Below, in pieces: positions 23,306 to 34,700 of a stretch of 64,000 bases of DNA. Both the position numbers and the translations under genes were made by a program. This DNA is from Sphingobacterium bovisgrunnientis. GTDB lineage: Bacteria; Bacteroidota; Bacteroidia; Sphingobacteriales; Sphingobacteriaceae. The stretch covers positions 1 to 64,000 of the forward strand of contig NZ_WUQY01000003.1 of NCBI RefSeq assembly GCF_009829085.1. Reading direction: 5' to 3'. The stretch's first letter is position 1. The number at the start of each line of letters is the position of its first letter. Below the pieces are notes generated by a model. That model made no database searches. It worked only from the letters and a program-made list of their open reading frames with translations, and was not told where the DNA came from.

Positions 23306-23684
23306 TTGTTAGTCTGAGTAGCTTACATTCTTCTTTCAATCCTTCGAGTTCGATCTTTTGGGCTTCGAATAGATTTCTAAATTGTTCCAATTCTTCACGT
23401 ATGGCTTTAAGTGCTTTTTTACAGGCGTTCTCTTCTTCCAGAGCAATACGAAGTTTTTCCTTTAGTTGCTCGATAATACCGTCTGATGCTTCAAGCTGCT
23501 TTTCTAAACGTTCGGTTATACCTTCCGACATTTCAAGAACCTTTTTGGCATTTTCAACGATTCCGCCATCATTCTCAATTTTCTCTTTTGGCCGTGAACG
23601 AATCCAAACCCAAATAGCAGTGATTAAACCGATCCCCGCCCCCCACAGGTTCGGTAATACATGTTCTTGTATAAAGTTTTCCAT
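23253..23684 (-). CDS. Holin-like protein with long cytoplasmic coiled coil
   Basis: I chose the ATG at 23684 (MENFIQEHVLPNLWGAGIGL), 5 bp after the amidase stop; an ATG at 23705 would overlap it. One membrane span (about 12-29) is followed by over 100 residues of charged coiled coil. Its position between endolysin and spanin suggests a holin or pinholin partner, although the long tail is unusual for one. Confidence 0.5.
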   Translation of the reverse strand: MENFIQEHVLPNLWGAGIGLITAIWVWIRSRPKEKIENDGGIVENAKKVLEMSEGITERLEKQLEASDGIIEQLKEKLRIALEEENACKKALKAIREELEQFRNLFEAQKIELEGLKEECKLLRLTIEANEKTDTINDNLHLN

Positions 23685-23689
23685 CAATT

Positions 23690-24163
23690 TTACTTTACTA
23701 AGCATTTAAATTTTGCCCATGGAAATTGCTTTCCTGGATCTCCTTTTCTCCCTGGTGCGATATCACTGTGACCAACAATTTCCTGAATTGGATAAGCTCC
23801 GCAAATTGACAAACACACTTCCATTGCTTTCACAATTTGGATATCCGTGTATTCTTGACTTCCTGTGTTTTGAAGCTCAATACCAATAGAATGATCATTT
23901 AGGTTTTTGTAACCTTTCCATTCCGATTTACCTGCATGCCACGCTTTCACATTGAATTCAACAAGCTGAGTAACCACTCCTTCACGCGAAATATGAATAT
24001 GTGCTGATACTTGGCTTGTTGGATTGGTCATCCAATTAATGGCACTAGTTGAATTGGATGCTGCATCGTAATGCATCACAATGAATATTGGCTTAATTAT
24101 TCCCCCTTTGTTTGGTGTAGGCTTAAAAGCAACACCTTCTAATCTGTTTTTAATTACTTTCAT
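23690..24163 (-). CDS. N-acetylmuramoyl-L-alanine amidase (endolysin)
   Basis: The 157-residue protein is a single amidase_2 (T7-lysozyme-like) domain. Zinc ligands are H31 in IVMHYDAAS, H132 in VGHSDIAPGRKGDPG and D142 in the same block, with K140 in the catalytic Lys area. It cuts between MurNAc and the peptide in the cell wall. There is no signal peptide, so it depends on the holin. It is the first of the lysis genes. Confidence 0.9.
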   Translation of the reverse strand: MKVIKNRLEGVAFKPTPNKGGIIKPIFIVMHYDAASNSTSAINWMTNPTSQVSAHIHISREGVVTQLVEFNVKAWHAGKSEWKGYKNLNDHSIGIELQNTGSQEYTDIQIVKAMEVCLSICGAYPIQEIVGHSDIAPGRKGDPGKQFPWAKFKCLVK

Positions 24164-24190
24164 GATGATTATTCTTTATGACCAACTTAT

Positions 24191-26131
24191 TTATGGCATT
24201 GAATCAATTTGAATTTGTGGAGTCCCACTTCCGCATGTGTTACCGCCAGATTCAATTGTATCCCACTGAATATTATTTATTGTTAGGTTTTTAATTACTC
24301 CAACTTCACCTCCCGAATTGATATAGTAGAGTTGAATATTAAGATTAAAAACAATTTTTCTGTCGTCTTCATAGGTGCTCCTACCGCTCATTACGTCACC
24401 CAATCTATAATACCACCCAGATGCAATTGGAGTAAGACCATTATTTGCTGTAACATACATAGTATCTTCATGTGTACTTACTCGCTTCCACACTGATCCT
24501 GAATCAGCACTTAAACCTAGGTATAGGTAAAACTGTGTATATTCGTAATACCCACACCACATGGACCTTGGAGTATATATACTTGATGATGGGTTTAGGG
24601 CAAACAGTACATTAATTAAATCGGCATTTGATGCAGAAGCACCTAAAGATGATGATATCAGCCTATGTCCAGAAATCTGAAAATATTGAACAGTATCTGC
24701 TCCAGAGTTATATTGTAAACCACCATTCTGAGTATAGGAGTCAACAACGTATAATATTGGAGAACCTACTTCATCCTTGAAAACAACTTTAGCATGCCCG
24801 TCTACAGTTCTATTTATACCATTAACTTTTATGACTACACCAGTTACTATACCTTCATACATAGAAATTCTTCCACTTTGATGATATTGGCGTATAGCAT
24901 CTGCTTTATAATAATTCTCATTAGATGTAGGATTGGTTGCGTCGATAGGTAAAACATTAATTGTAGTTCGTGCACCAATGTTATTCGTTTGAAAATGTTT
25001 AGCGAATAAATTTTCAACTATAATGGCTGCAGCCCTTACAGATTCTGCTTCTAGCATTGCTCCGTTGATTGTTACTTTGCCTGGCACTTTCCAACCGTAA
25101 AAGATATCCCTTACTTCTTCAAACTCCGTTGGATCAGAACCAATTACTTTAGTGATCACCATTTCCTTTTGTATAGGGTTATTTAGTGATTCAGCATAAA
25201 TCAATACTTTGATAACACAAGTACTAGCAGAAATTGTAGCAAGCTTAAATGAATTATTATTAACACGTAAGGCAGTTCCTCCCGTCACTAAATCAACATT
25301 ATATCTAAACTGACCTATTCCGGGTGTAGCATTTGCAGCAACTGGAGTAAGTACTATTGACCCTCTACGAACCGTTATAGAACATACCGCTGTGTCAATT
25401 GAAGCCTGGCTAACCGAACCATCATGATTTGCAGGAAGCGTATGCGCTTCATTAGATAAAGTTATTGATAAACCATCTTTACCAGGTAAACCATCATTCC
25501 CATTTTTAGTAACTGAAAAAGGAACATTGACATAAGACTCATACGGATCACCCGTTGCTTTGAAATGAATTTGTAGATTGCCAGTCAATGCACTTACAGT
25601 TGTTATCGTAGCCTCATTGGTAGCATGACTTGCAGTACACCCTGTAGCCACAATTGATGTGATGGTAACAGGAATATTTACTCCAGCTTTACTCAATAAA
25701 ACGCGAGTTTTTGCTCCAGTTAGAATTGGATTAGAACCATCCGCATTAGCAGGTATAACAATATTAGAAGGTGTACAGTTAATCGTATATCCATCATCTA
25801 CAATAGAAATTGTGATTTGAGCTTTTCCAATGAACTTAACCAAGAAAAATGGTATAGTAAACAATCTAAAGTTTACTCCAGATTGCGCATATAAATCAAC
25901 TGATCCATTATTGGCTGATACTCCTGTAATCGTAGCGACATTTGCTGATCTAGTAACTGTACAATTCGTACCAATTGCATTTGTAAAACCAGTCGCTAGT
26001 GGCGTTTCAACTCCTGAATCATCATCAACTTCATAGCACTGAACAGAGACTTTCGCATTTGACAAATCAGGCACATCATTGTTAGTTAGAATGTAAATAG
26101 GATTAGCGGACACCTTCCAAATAATTGACAT
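24191..26131 (-). CDS. Tail fibre/tip protein with Ig-like repeats, 646 residues
   Basis: About four Ig-like beta modules in the first 330 residues (each with the plan ITIVDDGY...IPANADGS or similar) are followed by a GNDGLPGKDG collagen-like turn. A C-terminal domain (340-646) is probably receptor-binding. It is the last structural gene before lysis, the normal place for the tail tip or fibre that decides host range. Confidence 0.65.
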   Translation of the reverse strand: MSIIWKVSANPIYILTNNDVPDLSNAKVSVQCYEVDDDSGVETPLATGFTNAIGTNCTVTRSANVATITGVSANNGSVDLYAQSGVNFRLFTIPFFLVKFIGKAQITISIVDDGYTINCTPSNIVIPANADGSNPILTGAKTRVLLSKAGVNIPVTITSIVATGCTASHATNEATITTVSALTGNLQIHFKATGDPYESYVNVPFSVTKNGNDGLPGKDGLSITLSNEAHTLPANHDGSVSQASIDTAVCSITVRRGSIVLTPVAANATPGIGQFRYNVDLVTGGTALRVNNNSFKLATISASTCVIKVLIYAESLNNPIQKEMVITKVIGSDPTEFEEVRDIFYGWKVPGKVTINGAMLEAESVRAAAIIVENLFAKHFQTNNIGARTTINVLPIDATNPTSNENYYKADAIRQYHQSGRISMYEGIVTGVVIKVNGINRTVDGHAKVVFKDEVGSPILYVVDSYTQNGGLQYNSGADTVQYFQISGHRLISSSLGASASNADLINVLFALNPSSSIYTPRSMWCGYYEYTQFYLYLGLSADSGSVWKRVSTHEDTMYVTANNGLTPIASGWYYRLGDVMSGRSTYEDDRKIVFNLNIQLYYINSGGEVGVIKNLTINNIQWDTIESGGNTCGSGTPQIQIDSMP

Positions 26132-26132
26132 C

Positions 26133-27674
26133 TTAAACCTCCTCTTGCTTTAATTCACGACTGATTAAAGAGAATTGCTGAAGGTGGATAGGTTCAGTAT
26201 AACTGATCTCGATATTACCATTTACGTCGACTTTTACGTAATCTTCTGGTGCTGGTTGCCATGCTGTTATAGTACTTTTATTTTCAAATTTAAGTCTCCA
26301 CCAAATAAGGTCTAATACATCAGCAACATTAGTTACTCTTGCTTGAAATTGTAAAGATGTTGATCCATTTCCTGAAATATCTAAAAATTCTATTTTTTTA
26401 GCTTCACCAGGAGCTAATGTAGTTGATGACGCACCTAAGTTACTATGGATAGCTATGTTTGACGCGCCGTTATTACGGAACCATCCGCTTAAGCTGGATT
26501 TAGTATTTAATGCTGGTATAGTTAAACTTTGAACGAGACGTATAACATCTGTACCTCCACTAGTTACTATTCTGCTTGCATCTTTTGCCCCCCATTCAGG
26601 CACTTCAATATTAGAATATCTTGTAACACTTGAGCCCGCAAAGCCAGTAAAAAGAGTAGATGAATTACTGTTTTTTAACAAATTTTTCCCTGAAATAGAT
26701 AGCTTATCCATTCCATTACCCATCCATGTAGCTGGCCATTCTGCCGTTTTAACATTAATAGAGTTTTTATTAAAAACAGCAGTTGGACGTTTACTTAGTA
26801 CTTTATCAGCTAAACGTGTTGCAATAGCGGTGGTTGTAGGAATATATGAAGTAGCAACTGGACCTTCTTCGAGTTGAATGTCAGCGATAAATAAATCTGG
26901 AAGATTTTCAGAAACAATTGTTTTGTAAAAATGAAGAATATCATTATTTGAACCTGCTGGAACAGTAAAAGATTTAGTTATTCTTTGCCAGTTAGTTGTT
27001 ATAGGATGAGTCGTGTTATTATAACTACTAGCACTAGCGAAGTTCCTAAGTTGTAATGTAAAAGCCGTAGCTGCTTTAATCCAAAAAGAGTATGTATACA
27101 TTTTATTAGGACTAAGAACTATAGAAGCCAAACGTAAAGAGGGACTAGTCCCATTAATTTTAACACAAGATAATCCAGACTCTGTTACATTACTGCATCT
27201 TACTCTGTCCTCAAATAGAAATGCTCCGAATGTCCCATAATTCCCCATACCACTCCATAACACCAAATTAGATGAAGCTGGCTCAATCAATAACCCCTTA
27301 GAAATACCAGCATCAAAATTGATTCGCGGTACATTAGCAGCAGCCAATTGCATAACACCACTCGCATCGAAATATGTTCCTGATGATCCGCGCTGAAATT
27401 CAAACTCTTCTAAAGTTTTACTATCACCATTCATAGCATATACGACACCAGCTTTATTTGCACTTGGTGTAAGAGCTAGTGAAGCATTGTTCTTAACAAC
27501 TGTCGGATAAGCATTTAATTCAGCATTCACATGAGAATCAGTATAAGAGGCTCCTTGAGCTGTCAAATCAGCATAATATAAAGCTGTATTTAATGTTGTT
27601 GTTGGCACATCAATCTCCTTGAGACGATTACCAACTAACTTTCTGGTTTTATTTGATGTTACGATTCCAGCCAT
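26133..27674 (-). CDS. Fibre/spike protein with carbohydrate-binding-like domains, 513 residues
   Basis: The start GIVTSNKTRKLVG and the segment FEFQRGSSGTYFDASGVMQL resemble phage spike/fibre proteins. Two jelly-roll-like regions (about 150-270 and 340-480) have the YSFWIKA and TTTNWQRITKSF patterns of carbohydrate-binding modules. It probably binds surface glycans. It is one base from its neighbours on either side, so it is translated with them. Confidence 0.65.
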   Translation of the reverse strand: MAGIVTSNKTRKLVGNRLKEIDVPTTTLNTALYYADLTAQGASYTDSHVNAELNAYPTVVKNNASLALTPSANKAGVVYAMNGDSKTLEEFEFQRGSSGTYFDASGVMQLAAANVPRINFDAGISKGLLIEPASSNLVLWSGMGNYGTFGAFLFEDRVRCSNVTESGLSCVKINGTSPSLRLASIVLSPNKMYTYSFWIKAATAFTLQLRNFASASSYNNTTHPITTNWQRITKSFTVPAGSNNDILHFYKTIVSENLPDLFIADIQLEEGPVATSYIPTTTAIATRLADKVLSKRPTAVFNKNSINVKTAEWPATWMGNGMDKLSISGKNLLKNSNSSTLFTGFAGSSVTRYSNIEVPEWGAKDASRIVTSGGTDVIRLVQSLTIPALNTKSSLSGWFRNNGASNIAIHSNLGASSTTLAPGEAKKIEFLDISGNGSTSLQFQARVTNVADVLDLIWWRLKFENKSTITAWQPAPEDYVKVDVNGNIEISYTEPIHLQQFSLISRELKQEEV

Positions 27675-27985
27675 TATAGTAATGTATAATTCGGTGTGTT
27701 CGGTTCAGGTAGAATCTGAACTGCTGACTTTACCGACTTTGTGAAAAAATCCATGTTGTTTTGCCCTTTTAGATACACATTGAAGAACTCACCTTCTTGC
27801 CATTCGACAAGTTCTTCTTCTTCCTCCGTGCCTTCGTTTATTACCTTTGTTGATTGAGGAATTTTACCAATCCAGTGAAGAATCCAACCATTTCCACTAT
27901 CGTAGAATGTTGGTGTATCTAATGGAAGCCCCAACTCATTGAGTAAGGCTTCCTTATTTGTTGTTTTGAAATATAATTGATCCAT
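27674..27985 (-). CDS. Small tail protein, possible fibre accessory, 103 residues
   Basis: I chose the ATG at 27985 (MDQLYFKTTNKEALLNELGL), overlapping the previous stop as TAATG; a longer start at 28006 would overlap by 22 bp. It lies between fibre genes and could be a fibre chaperone or connector. No domain is recognised. Confidence 0.55.
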   Translation of the reverse strand: MDQLYFKTTNKEALLNELGLPLDTPTFYDSGNGWILHWIGKIPQSTKVINEGTEEEEELVEWQEGEFFNVYLKGQNNMDFFTKSVKSAVQILPEPNTPNYTLL

Positions 27986-29265
27986 TATACTGACATTAGG
28001 GTACACACAAAAGTTGCTTTGTTGGTCACATCAGCTGGTAATATTGTGATTGATTTTCCAGTTCTGCTAAAAGCAACATCTGCATCACCGTTCTGATCAT
28101 ATTTAGCCCATGTGTAGGTATATTCAGTACCCGCAACATCAATTAATTCTCCACCACGTCGAACATCTACAGTTAATTGAATTGTCCCTGATCCATTTTT
28201 AATTATATCACCATCGGGTGACCATATTTTAAGGTCAATAGGATCAGACATATCATTCAATGTCTCAACTGCCTGAGCCGTTTGCCCAGAAGTAGACGCC
28301 CCAGTAGAATTATCCTTCGCAAGACATTTAAATACTTCAAGATTTAATACTGCAGCATTTGGAATAACAAGAGTCTTGGCATTGAATCCTGTAATACCAT
28401 TGAAATAGGGATCAGATGAAATCTTTGCCCAACCTGCTCCAAATGTTGTATCATAGTGAGGTGAAGTCACAGCAGCTCCCGAAGCTACTGCAGCAGTTAG
28501 ATTGCTTGTAAGTGTAACTACTTTAGAAGTAGAGTTTACGCTCAATGCTGTGTAAGTTACTCCAGCTGCTCTAATTTGCGAGCCTGCTTGAACATTAGCG
28601 ACATTGGCAAGGGTAATCGTATTTTGTCCAATATTTGCAGCTGCTGTAGCAGTTGTTGGAGCAAATACTTTCATGTCGCGTTTACCCCAATTGTATTGCA
28701 CATTGTTCACTAATACCTCAGATGCTCTATATAAATCACATGTAAGGGTTAATGAAGCTATTTGATCGTTTTGAAAGATTGTACCTTGATCAGCTGTGAT
28801 TACAGCAAGCAATCCCGATCCAGCATTCTGTACCGTATTGAAAGAAATAACTGCAGAAAATGGCGTTTCCATTCCGTTATTCGGATCAACAAAGATTGCT
28901 GAAAAAGTATATTTTACGTTACCTGAACCTGTAACATCATTTTTCTTTACTGTCAGCGTGTAAGGAGCTGCCGCGCTTATTACATAATCAGCTGTATTGG
29001 TAAGAAGAACATTATCTCTACGCCATTGCGCTGAGCCTGGTTTAATTCTTCCTGCTACCGATGCACTATCTCCTGGAATACCTGAGATAAATAATTGAGG
29101 TGTCAACACCAAAAATGGGGATGCTGCCCAGCTTGGTAAATAACTGTTGTTATCCTGTGAATAAATTTGTGTCAACGGCTGATTTGAGCCGATGAATGCT
29201 TGAAACGATACTGCATCGTTTTGGTCGATAATGGTGATCTGACCTTTTGCTTTAATTACTGCCAT
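27985..29265 (-). CDS. Tail tip protein with Ig-like modules, 426 residues
   Basis: Beta-rich protein of two or three Ig-like modules (for example TFSAIFVDPNNGMETPFSAV), without enzymatic motifs. An alanine/threonine-rich middle holds a short repeat of small beta turns. It sits between the tail hub and the fibres, so it is probably a tail-tip adaptor. Confidence 0.6.
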   Translation of the reverse strand: MAVIKAKGQITIIDQNDAVSFQAFIGSNQPLTQIYSQDNNSYLPSWAASPFLVLTPQLFISGIPGDSASVAGRIKPGSAQWRRDNVLLTNTADYVISAAAPYTLTVKKNDVTGSGNVKYTFSAIFVDPNNGMETPFSAVISFNTVQNAGSGLLAVITADQGTIFQNDQIASLTLTCDLYRASEVLVNNVQYNWGKRDMKVFAPTTATAAANIGQNTITLANVANVQAGSQIRAAGVTYTALSVNSTSKVVTLTSNLTAAVASGAAVTSPHYDTTFGAGWAKISSDPYFNGITGFNAKTLVIPNAAVLNLEVFKCLAKDNSTGASTSGQTAQAVETLNDMSDPIDLKIWSPDGDIIKNGSGTIQLTVDVRRGGELIDVAGTEYTYTWAKYDQNGDADVAFSRTGKSITILPADVTNKATFVCTLMSV

Positions 29266-29278
29266 TGTATAATTGTTT

Positions 29279-31297
29279 TTAAAGATTAATTGTTACTTCA
29301 CATTCGAAAACTGCTTTTTTATACACATCAGTTTCGTCAATGTGTACTTCCTTTTTATCCTTACCTTCATGGAAATTCCAAAGCTCATCAGCATTACGAT
29401 CGTTTGAGATTCTATACCACTGGAAAGCATTTTCAGGTAATTGATCGTTGATCATTTCACCGCCCCAATAAGCATAGGCTCTGAGCGTGGTATCGATATT
29501 CCCATTCATGAAAATGTCGCCATAGTCCGAGATCACAACCACTTTCAATTCTCCCACACCACTGTAAACTTTAATGATCGTCATCTGATCATATTTGTCT
29601 CCAACGCTGTAACGAATTAGGACAGAATCCAGACCGTGCCAAATAGCTGATTGATGATGAAGAGTGAATGTTAGCGTATTAAATGTTCCTGGAATATCAA
29701 CCCAAGCATTGTTATAGAAATATTGCCATTTACGCTCTTCAGGCTTACCAACGAAATTGTACTCAGCTGCTGTAAGAGTAATGGATTCTTTATCTACTAC
29801 TTTGGTGATATCGTCGGAGTACGTAAATACCTGATCGCCTGTTAAGGTGATAAACTGTGCATTCGTCCGTTTTGCAATTAGCTTGTTTTGCTCATTTTGA
29901 GTGCGCTCAACGTTGCCCAAAGTGATTTTATTGACCGCTACATCACGAATGATCTTTTCAGCTAAAGTGTAGCTTACAACATCAGCAATCTTTGCTGTGA
30001 CTTTACTTGGATTCGCAATAGGATAGCTTAGTTCCGTAATTCTTAAGAAGCGATTAACATTAAGTTTAGTCGATACAACATGAATCCAGGTACCAACATT
30101 AAGCGCGCCAACTAAACCACGTCTTCGTAGCTCCAATTCATCTAATTCAAGTTCAAATCCAACAGAAGGATGGGAATGCTTTTCAGCATATTCTATCGTC
30201 TTTTCAGCAACTTTATTTTCAGCTGCTGTGACATACGATTCAGGCATAATAATGCCAACAAGCTTATATTTATCGCCAGCCTTAGGAGAGAATGTTTCAT
30301 TCGGTAAAAAGTATCCCTCTGTCTCCTCAAGTCGATTGATTCGCATGGCTTTGGTAGCATGATCATAAGAAGCTATTTCAAACTCTTGACCACCAAGTTC
30401 ACCCGACATAAATACAATCTTTGCGCCTTCAATCTGCTGATCGTTTAAATCGAAATCTAAGCTTGAATCAGTTAGTGTAAGGAAATCAGCGGATACAGAT
30501 GTCAATGTTCCTATTCTTGTAGGTACCACGTCCTCGAAATAGATATTCTGAACAATAAGACCGTATAGATTAACATTACGCTCCACATAATTTCCTGTCA
30601 TCACAAGGTTTTTTCTTCCTTCTTTATAATCTAAAGGAAGATTCTCTGATCCTCCAAATCCATAGAAGCGAGTTGCAAACGGACTGTCTGGTACCGAAAC
30701 CTCAGTTAGTGTATAAAGTCCATTACCTTTACCTTGAGAAAAAGTAATACCTTCTAATCTATTACCAACGGATTTACCTACGTATAGTACATGGCCATCG
30801 AAGTTGTATTCTAATCCAAATAACTCACATACTTGAGTAACCGCTTGTCTGCACGTCACATTATCGAAGTAAATATGAAGAGGTTCGATATCTACAGGCT
30901 CGTCGATTTCCAGTACAAAGCCATCATCAATAACCGACATGCAATCAATAACTAATGCAAGAATTTCACTAGGTGTACCGAAATAATCAAATTTGGATTC
31001 TCCCAAATGAGACAATGGCATATCATGCATACGGTATTCAGGAGATTTGAAAACGATATCATAATCAAAGCTTCTTTTACCATACTCTTTACGCGACGGC
31101 ATTTCATTTCCTTTGATGCTGTATTTTTTGCCGTTATGGATAATGTAGTCATATGGCAAAAAATCGATTATCTCAGGATTGGAAAAGCTAACGCGAATGC
31201 GATCGTCACCCATGAAATATGATTCACGGATAGTATCATCACCGATGTTAACCTCCACCATTTCTGTATTATCTCTATATATTTTAAGTTTTGCCAT
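29279..31297 (-). CDS. Tail hub/tip attachment protein, 672 residues
   Basis: Residues 1-380 have the plan of phage tail hub proteins of the Tal/gp27 type: MAKLKIYRDNTEMVEV, DYDIVFKSPEYRMHDMPL and CRQAVTQVCELFGLEYNFDG. The region after 450 is beta-rich and contains Ig-like stretches shared with the next gene. It should close the tail tube and anchor the fibres. The order after the distal tail gene matches siphoviruses. Confidence 0.75.
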   Translation of the reverse strand: MAKLKIYRDNTEMVEVNIGDDTIRESYFMGDDRIRVSFSNPEIIDFLPYDYIIHNGKKYSIKGNEMPSRKEYGKRSFDYDIVFKSPEYRMHDMPLSHLGESKFDYFGTPSEILALVIDCMSVIDDGFVLEIDEPVDIEPLHIYFDNVTCRQAVTQVCELFGLEYNFDGHVLYVGKSVGNRLEGITFSQGKGNGLYTLTEVSVPDSPFATRFYGFGGSENLPLDYKEGRKNLVMTGNYVERNVNLYGLIVQNIYFEDVVPTRIGTLTSVSADFLTLTDSSLDFDLNDQQIEGAKIVFMSGELGGQEFEIASYDHATKAMRINRLEETEGYFLPNETFSPKAGDKYKLVGIIMPESYVTAAENKVAEKTIEYAEKHSHPSVGFELELDELELRRRGLVGALNVGTWIHVVSTKLNVNRFLRITELSYPIANPSKVTAKIADVVSYTLAEKIIRDVAVNKITLGNVERTQNEQNKLIAKRTNAQFITLTGDQVFTYSDDITKVVDKESITLTAAEYNFVGKPEERKWQYFYNNAWVDIPGTFNTLTFTLHHQSAIWHGLDSVLIRYSVGDKYDQMTIIKVYSGVGELKVVVISDYGDIFMNGNIDTTLRAYAYWGGEMINDQLPENAFQWYRISNDRNADELWNFHEGKDKKEVHIDETDVYKKAVFECEVTINL

Positions 31298-31741
31298 TTA
31301 TACTATTGCGAATGTATCTGTAGGGTAATCGTCTGTTAATTGAATGGTGATGTAGCATCCAACTTTATTATTTCCGTTAATTCGTGTAAGGTTTTGAAAA
31401 GAGCTCATATCAGCATATCGGACCTTAAATCTTCTCGCCATTTTCAAGAAATCAAGATTGAATTCTTTAGCGTTTAGAAGAAAATTTCTAAGTGCGTTAT
31501 ATCTGCTGTAAAATTGGACCTCGTTATCTGCCTCCAAATAAATTGGAAGATTATAAGTCTGTCTTTCGAATACTGGCTCTTCGTCTGGATCTGTTTCAAT
31601 ACCATCTTCATCACCCCAGTTGTATTCATAACCAGCTTTACGTTTTGGGGCTTTTAAAAGTTCAGCATATGTTCCTGGTCTAAAACTGATACCGTAAGTA
31701 GTGTAAGCATCTTGGCCATTAATCTTTGCGAATCCTATCAT
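31298..31741 (-). CDS. Distal tail protein, 147 residues
   Basis: A Dit-like protein (MIGFAKINGQDAYTTYGISF start) with a RRFKVRYADMSSF beta segment. It follows the tape measure gene with a 4-bp overlap and precedes the hub, the standard place of the distal tail ring. Confidence 0.7.
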   Translation of the reverse strand: MIGFAKINGQDAYTTYGISFRPGTYAELLKAPKRKAGYEYNWGDEDGIETDPDEEPVFERQTYNLPIYLEADNEVQFYSRYNALRNFLLNAKEFNLDFLKMARRFKVRYADMSSFQNLTRINGNNKVGCYITIQLTDDYPTDTFAIV

Positions 31742-34700
31742 AATCCCATCCCTTCTGCTGATCTGCCTGTTTTTGAAGTGTTTTTAACAATAGTATCTAA
31801 GTGCTTTACTGCAACATCTAATCTTTGAACTGTATTGGCTGTATTCACCTGAATAGCGTTCAATGCGATAAGCTTTTCGTTGGCAATTGCAAGAATATTT
31901 ACATTTGTTGCAGACTGAGCTTGTATTGCAACTAATTGTTGTTTCCAGATATCATACCCTGCTCTGAATATTCCTACAATTTCACCACCTGTTTTTTCGG
32001 TGATTTCTCTTTTAAACTTGCCTCCTATGGTAGTGTCAGATGAAGAGTCAGCTGGTGACCCTATAACATCCATAATAGCTTTGTATCTGGCATTTTGAGC
32101 CTCAGCAATTGATTGATACTGTTGTTTTAAGAGATCCGCTTCATCCTGAGTGAGGTTTTCATCTTCTGTAGCTGCAAGTAAATTGTCATACCATCTCTGC
32201 ATATCAGCTGAGAATTTCTCATCCTGAATCATACGCAAAACCGCTTTTTGCATATGCTTATAAAATGATTTTGAAATATCTTCGAAAGTCAAATCAGCCA
32301 TTGAAGCAAGATTTTCAAATTCACCTCGTAAATCATCTAATGAAACTCCTGTTAATGCTTCTTGAATTGCTTTTTTAAGATCTTCAGTTTCTCCTTTAGC
32401 GTCAATAACACTTTGAGCATATGTTCGTACTTCCTCAGGTAATTTCGCCCATAGTTCTGGTTGTTTTCTAAGTAGGTTTTCCCATTCAGAACCACTCATA
32501 TTGAGTAACTTTTGTCTACTTAAGACATTACCTAATTCCTTATCATAGTTATACCAATTGGAATGACTTTTCCAACTAGCACCTTGCGCGAACCAAGCCT
32601 CTAAACTTTTACGGTTTGCAACTTGCTTTGAACCGATTAAGTCTAATGCATCTCTATAAGCTTTTAATGCTCCTTTACCATTCTTTTCCTCGAATAGTTG
32701 CTTTTGCTTTTCAATCAGAACATCGAATGTATCGGAAAGAACATTGTAGTATTCCTGTTCTTTTTTAAGTTCTTCATTACGTCGTTTTGCTGCACCATCA
32801 ATAAAGCTGAATACAGCTTGCATAGCAACTAATGCAGCCTGAATAATGGCTAATACTACACTTGCCTTCTCTGCGCTTTTAATAGCTGTTGCAACAGCTG
32901 TGGCTGTCATGGCAACTCCCGACAATACCGACATAGCTTTTTTTCCTGTTTCCCCTAATGCGTCACCTAAAAACTCAGCGGAGTTAATAGCGTTTTCGAT
33001 GAATGCAAAACTTTTATTTGTTGCTTTAGAAAGATTGGTCCAATGTTGACGTATCTCTTCAGCACTTTCTGTACTATCATCAGATGCTCCTTTGAAAATT
33101 CCCTTTAGAGCTACACCTACAGCTTTGAAAGGATTAGTGTCAATGATAATATCTTTCGCTTCTTGAAGCTTTTTGCGAGTGGCCGCAAGATCAATAGGGT
33201 CAAAATTTACTGACAGATCATCGAATTGCTTTTCGATTTCTGCAATAAGCGTTTCAATTTGCTTAACCGTTTTGTTATCTAAATCTGAAAACAAAGATGC
33301 CCATGCATCAGATTCTTGTAGCTGTGTAACTGCTAATTGTGATTTCTCTTTATTTTCTTTACGAGTTAATTCCTTATCTTCTTCAGGAGTTATGGCTTTA
33401 CCAAGTGAAACACGAGCATCTTGATATTTTTTTTCGATTTTTAATCTTTCAGCATTGAAATCTTGAGCTAACTGCAAAGCTTCAGCTATTCTATTTCTTT
33501 CGTTAGCTACTCTTTTATCATTAACATCCTTTTCTAAAGCATCAATACCGTCACTAACTTCTTTTTGAGCTTGTGTTAAAGCTCCGCTGACTCCATCAAA
33601 AGAGTTGGATGCTAAATCTCCTAAAGAAGCAAATTGAATTTTTGCAGCTCTTAACCTATCTATAAATCCATTAATTAATGGTAAATCATCTTTAAATCTT
33701 TTATCAGCTTCTTCTTTTGAGGTGGATTCTAAATAACTGTAATACTCATCGTAAATTTTACGTTGTTCATTTAATTGTTTAAGAAGATCATTGCCCTCCT
33801 GACGTGTTTTGGCCTCGCTAATTTCAAAATCTTGCGCTTGCTTTAACTTTCCTTCATCGACTTTCAAGCCTTTATTCTTGGGATCAGCATAAAATTTGCG
33901 TATCTCCTCACTCATTTTAGCGTATTTGTCCTTAATTGAAGCTATTTCTTCCTCATTACGACTAAGTTGATTACGTGTAGACTGATTTGCTAATGTATCA
34001 ATATCACCCTGAAGTTTACGTTCACGTTCTAAGGCTTGTCTGGCTTGTTCTAATTTGCGTTCTTGTTCTCTTTGAGCTGCATCTGCTTTTTTGCTCGACT
34101 TACCATTGATTGCTTCTATTTGTTTTTGATAACCAGCAATTTCTTTTCGAAGTTTAGCCTGTTCGTTTTTGTCAACACTTGTTTTAAGAGCTGTTTGCGC
34201 ACCTGATAGTTTTTCCTCTAATTCTTCTAAATTGAAAATCCCTTGTTTTTGTCTATTCTGTTTATCTAATTCCGCGTTAGCACCTTTAAATTTCAGTAAA
34301 GTAGCCTCTAAAGCATTAAGTTTCTCTAAGCTTTTATCAAGGCCTTTTTGCTGAGATAAGGTAGAAACAAAAGCAGCATCTACTTTTCCATATCTTTTAA
34401 TTGACTCCTGTTCAATGCTTTTTGCAATGGATTGAGAACGTTTTTTTTCAAAATCTAATTCGGATTGAATTTGATTAATTACCTTTTTTTGCTGTTCTGA
34501 GTTTCTGTTATCAAAACCTTCATATGCTTTGTTTAAGGCAATAACATGTTTCTCTATACCTTCGGGAGAAGCTCCGCCAGCACCTGTGTAAAACCAGGCA
34601 CGCATAGCGTCTGATATCTTCTTTTTAACATTTTCCCATCTTGCAGCTAACCTGTCTGTCTTGTCAGAAAGCATATCAATAACCTGACCTCCTCTAGAAA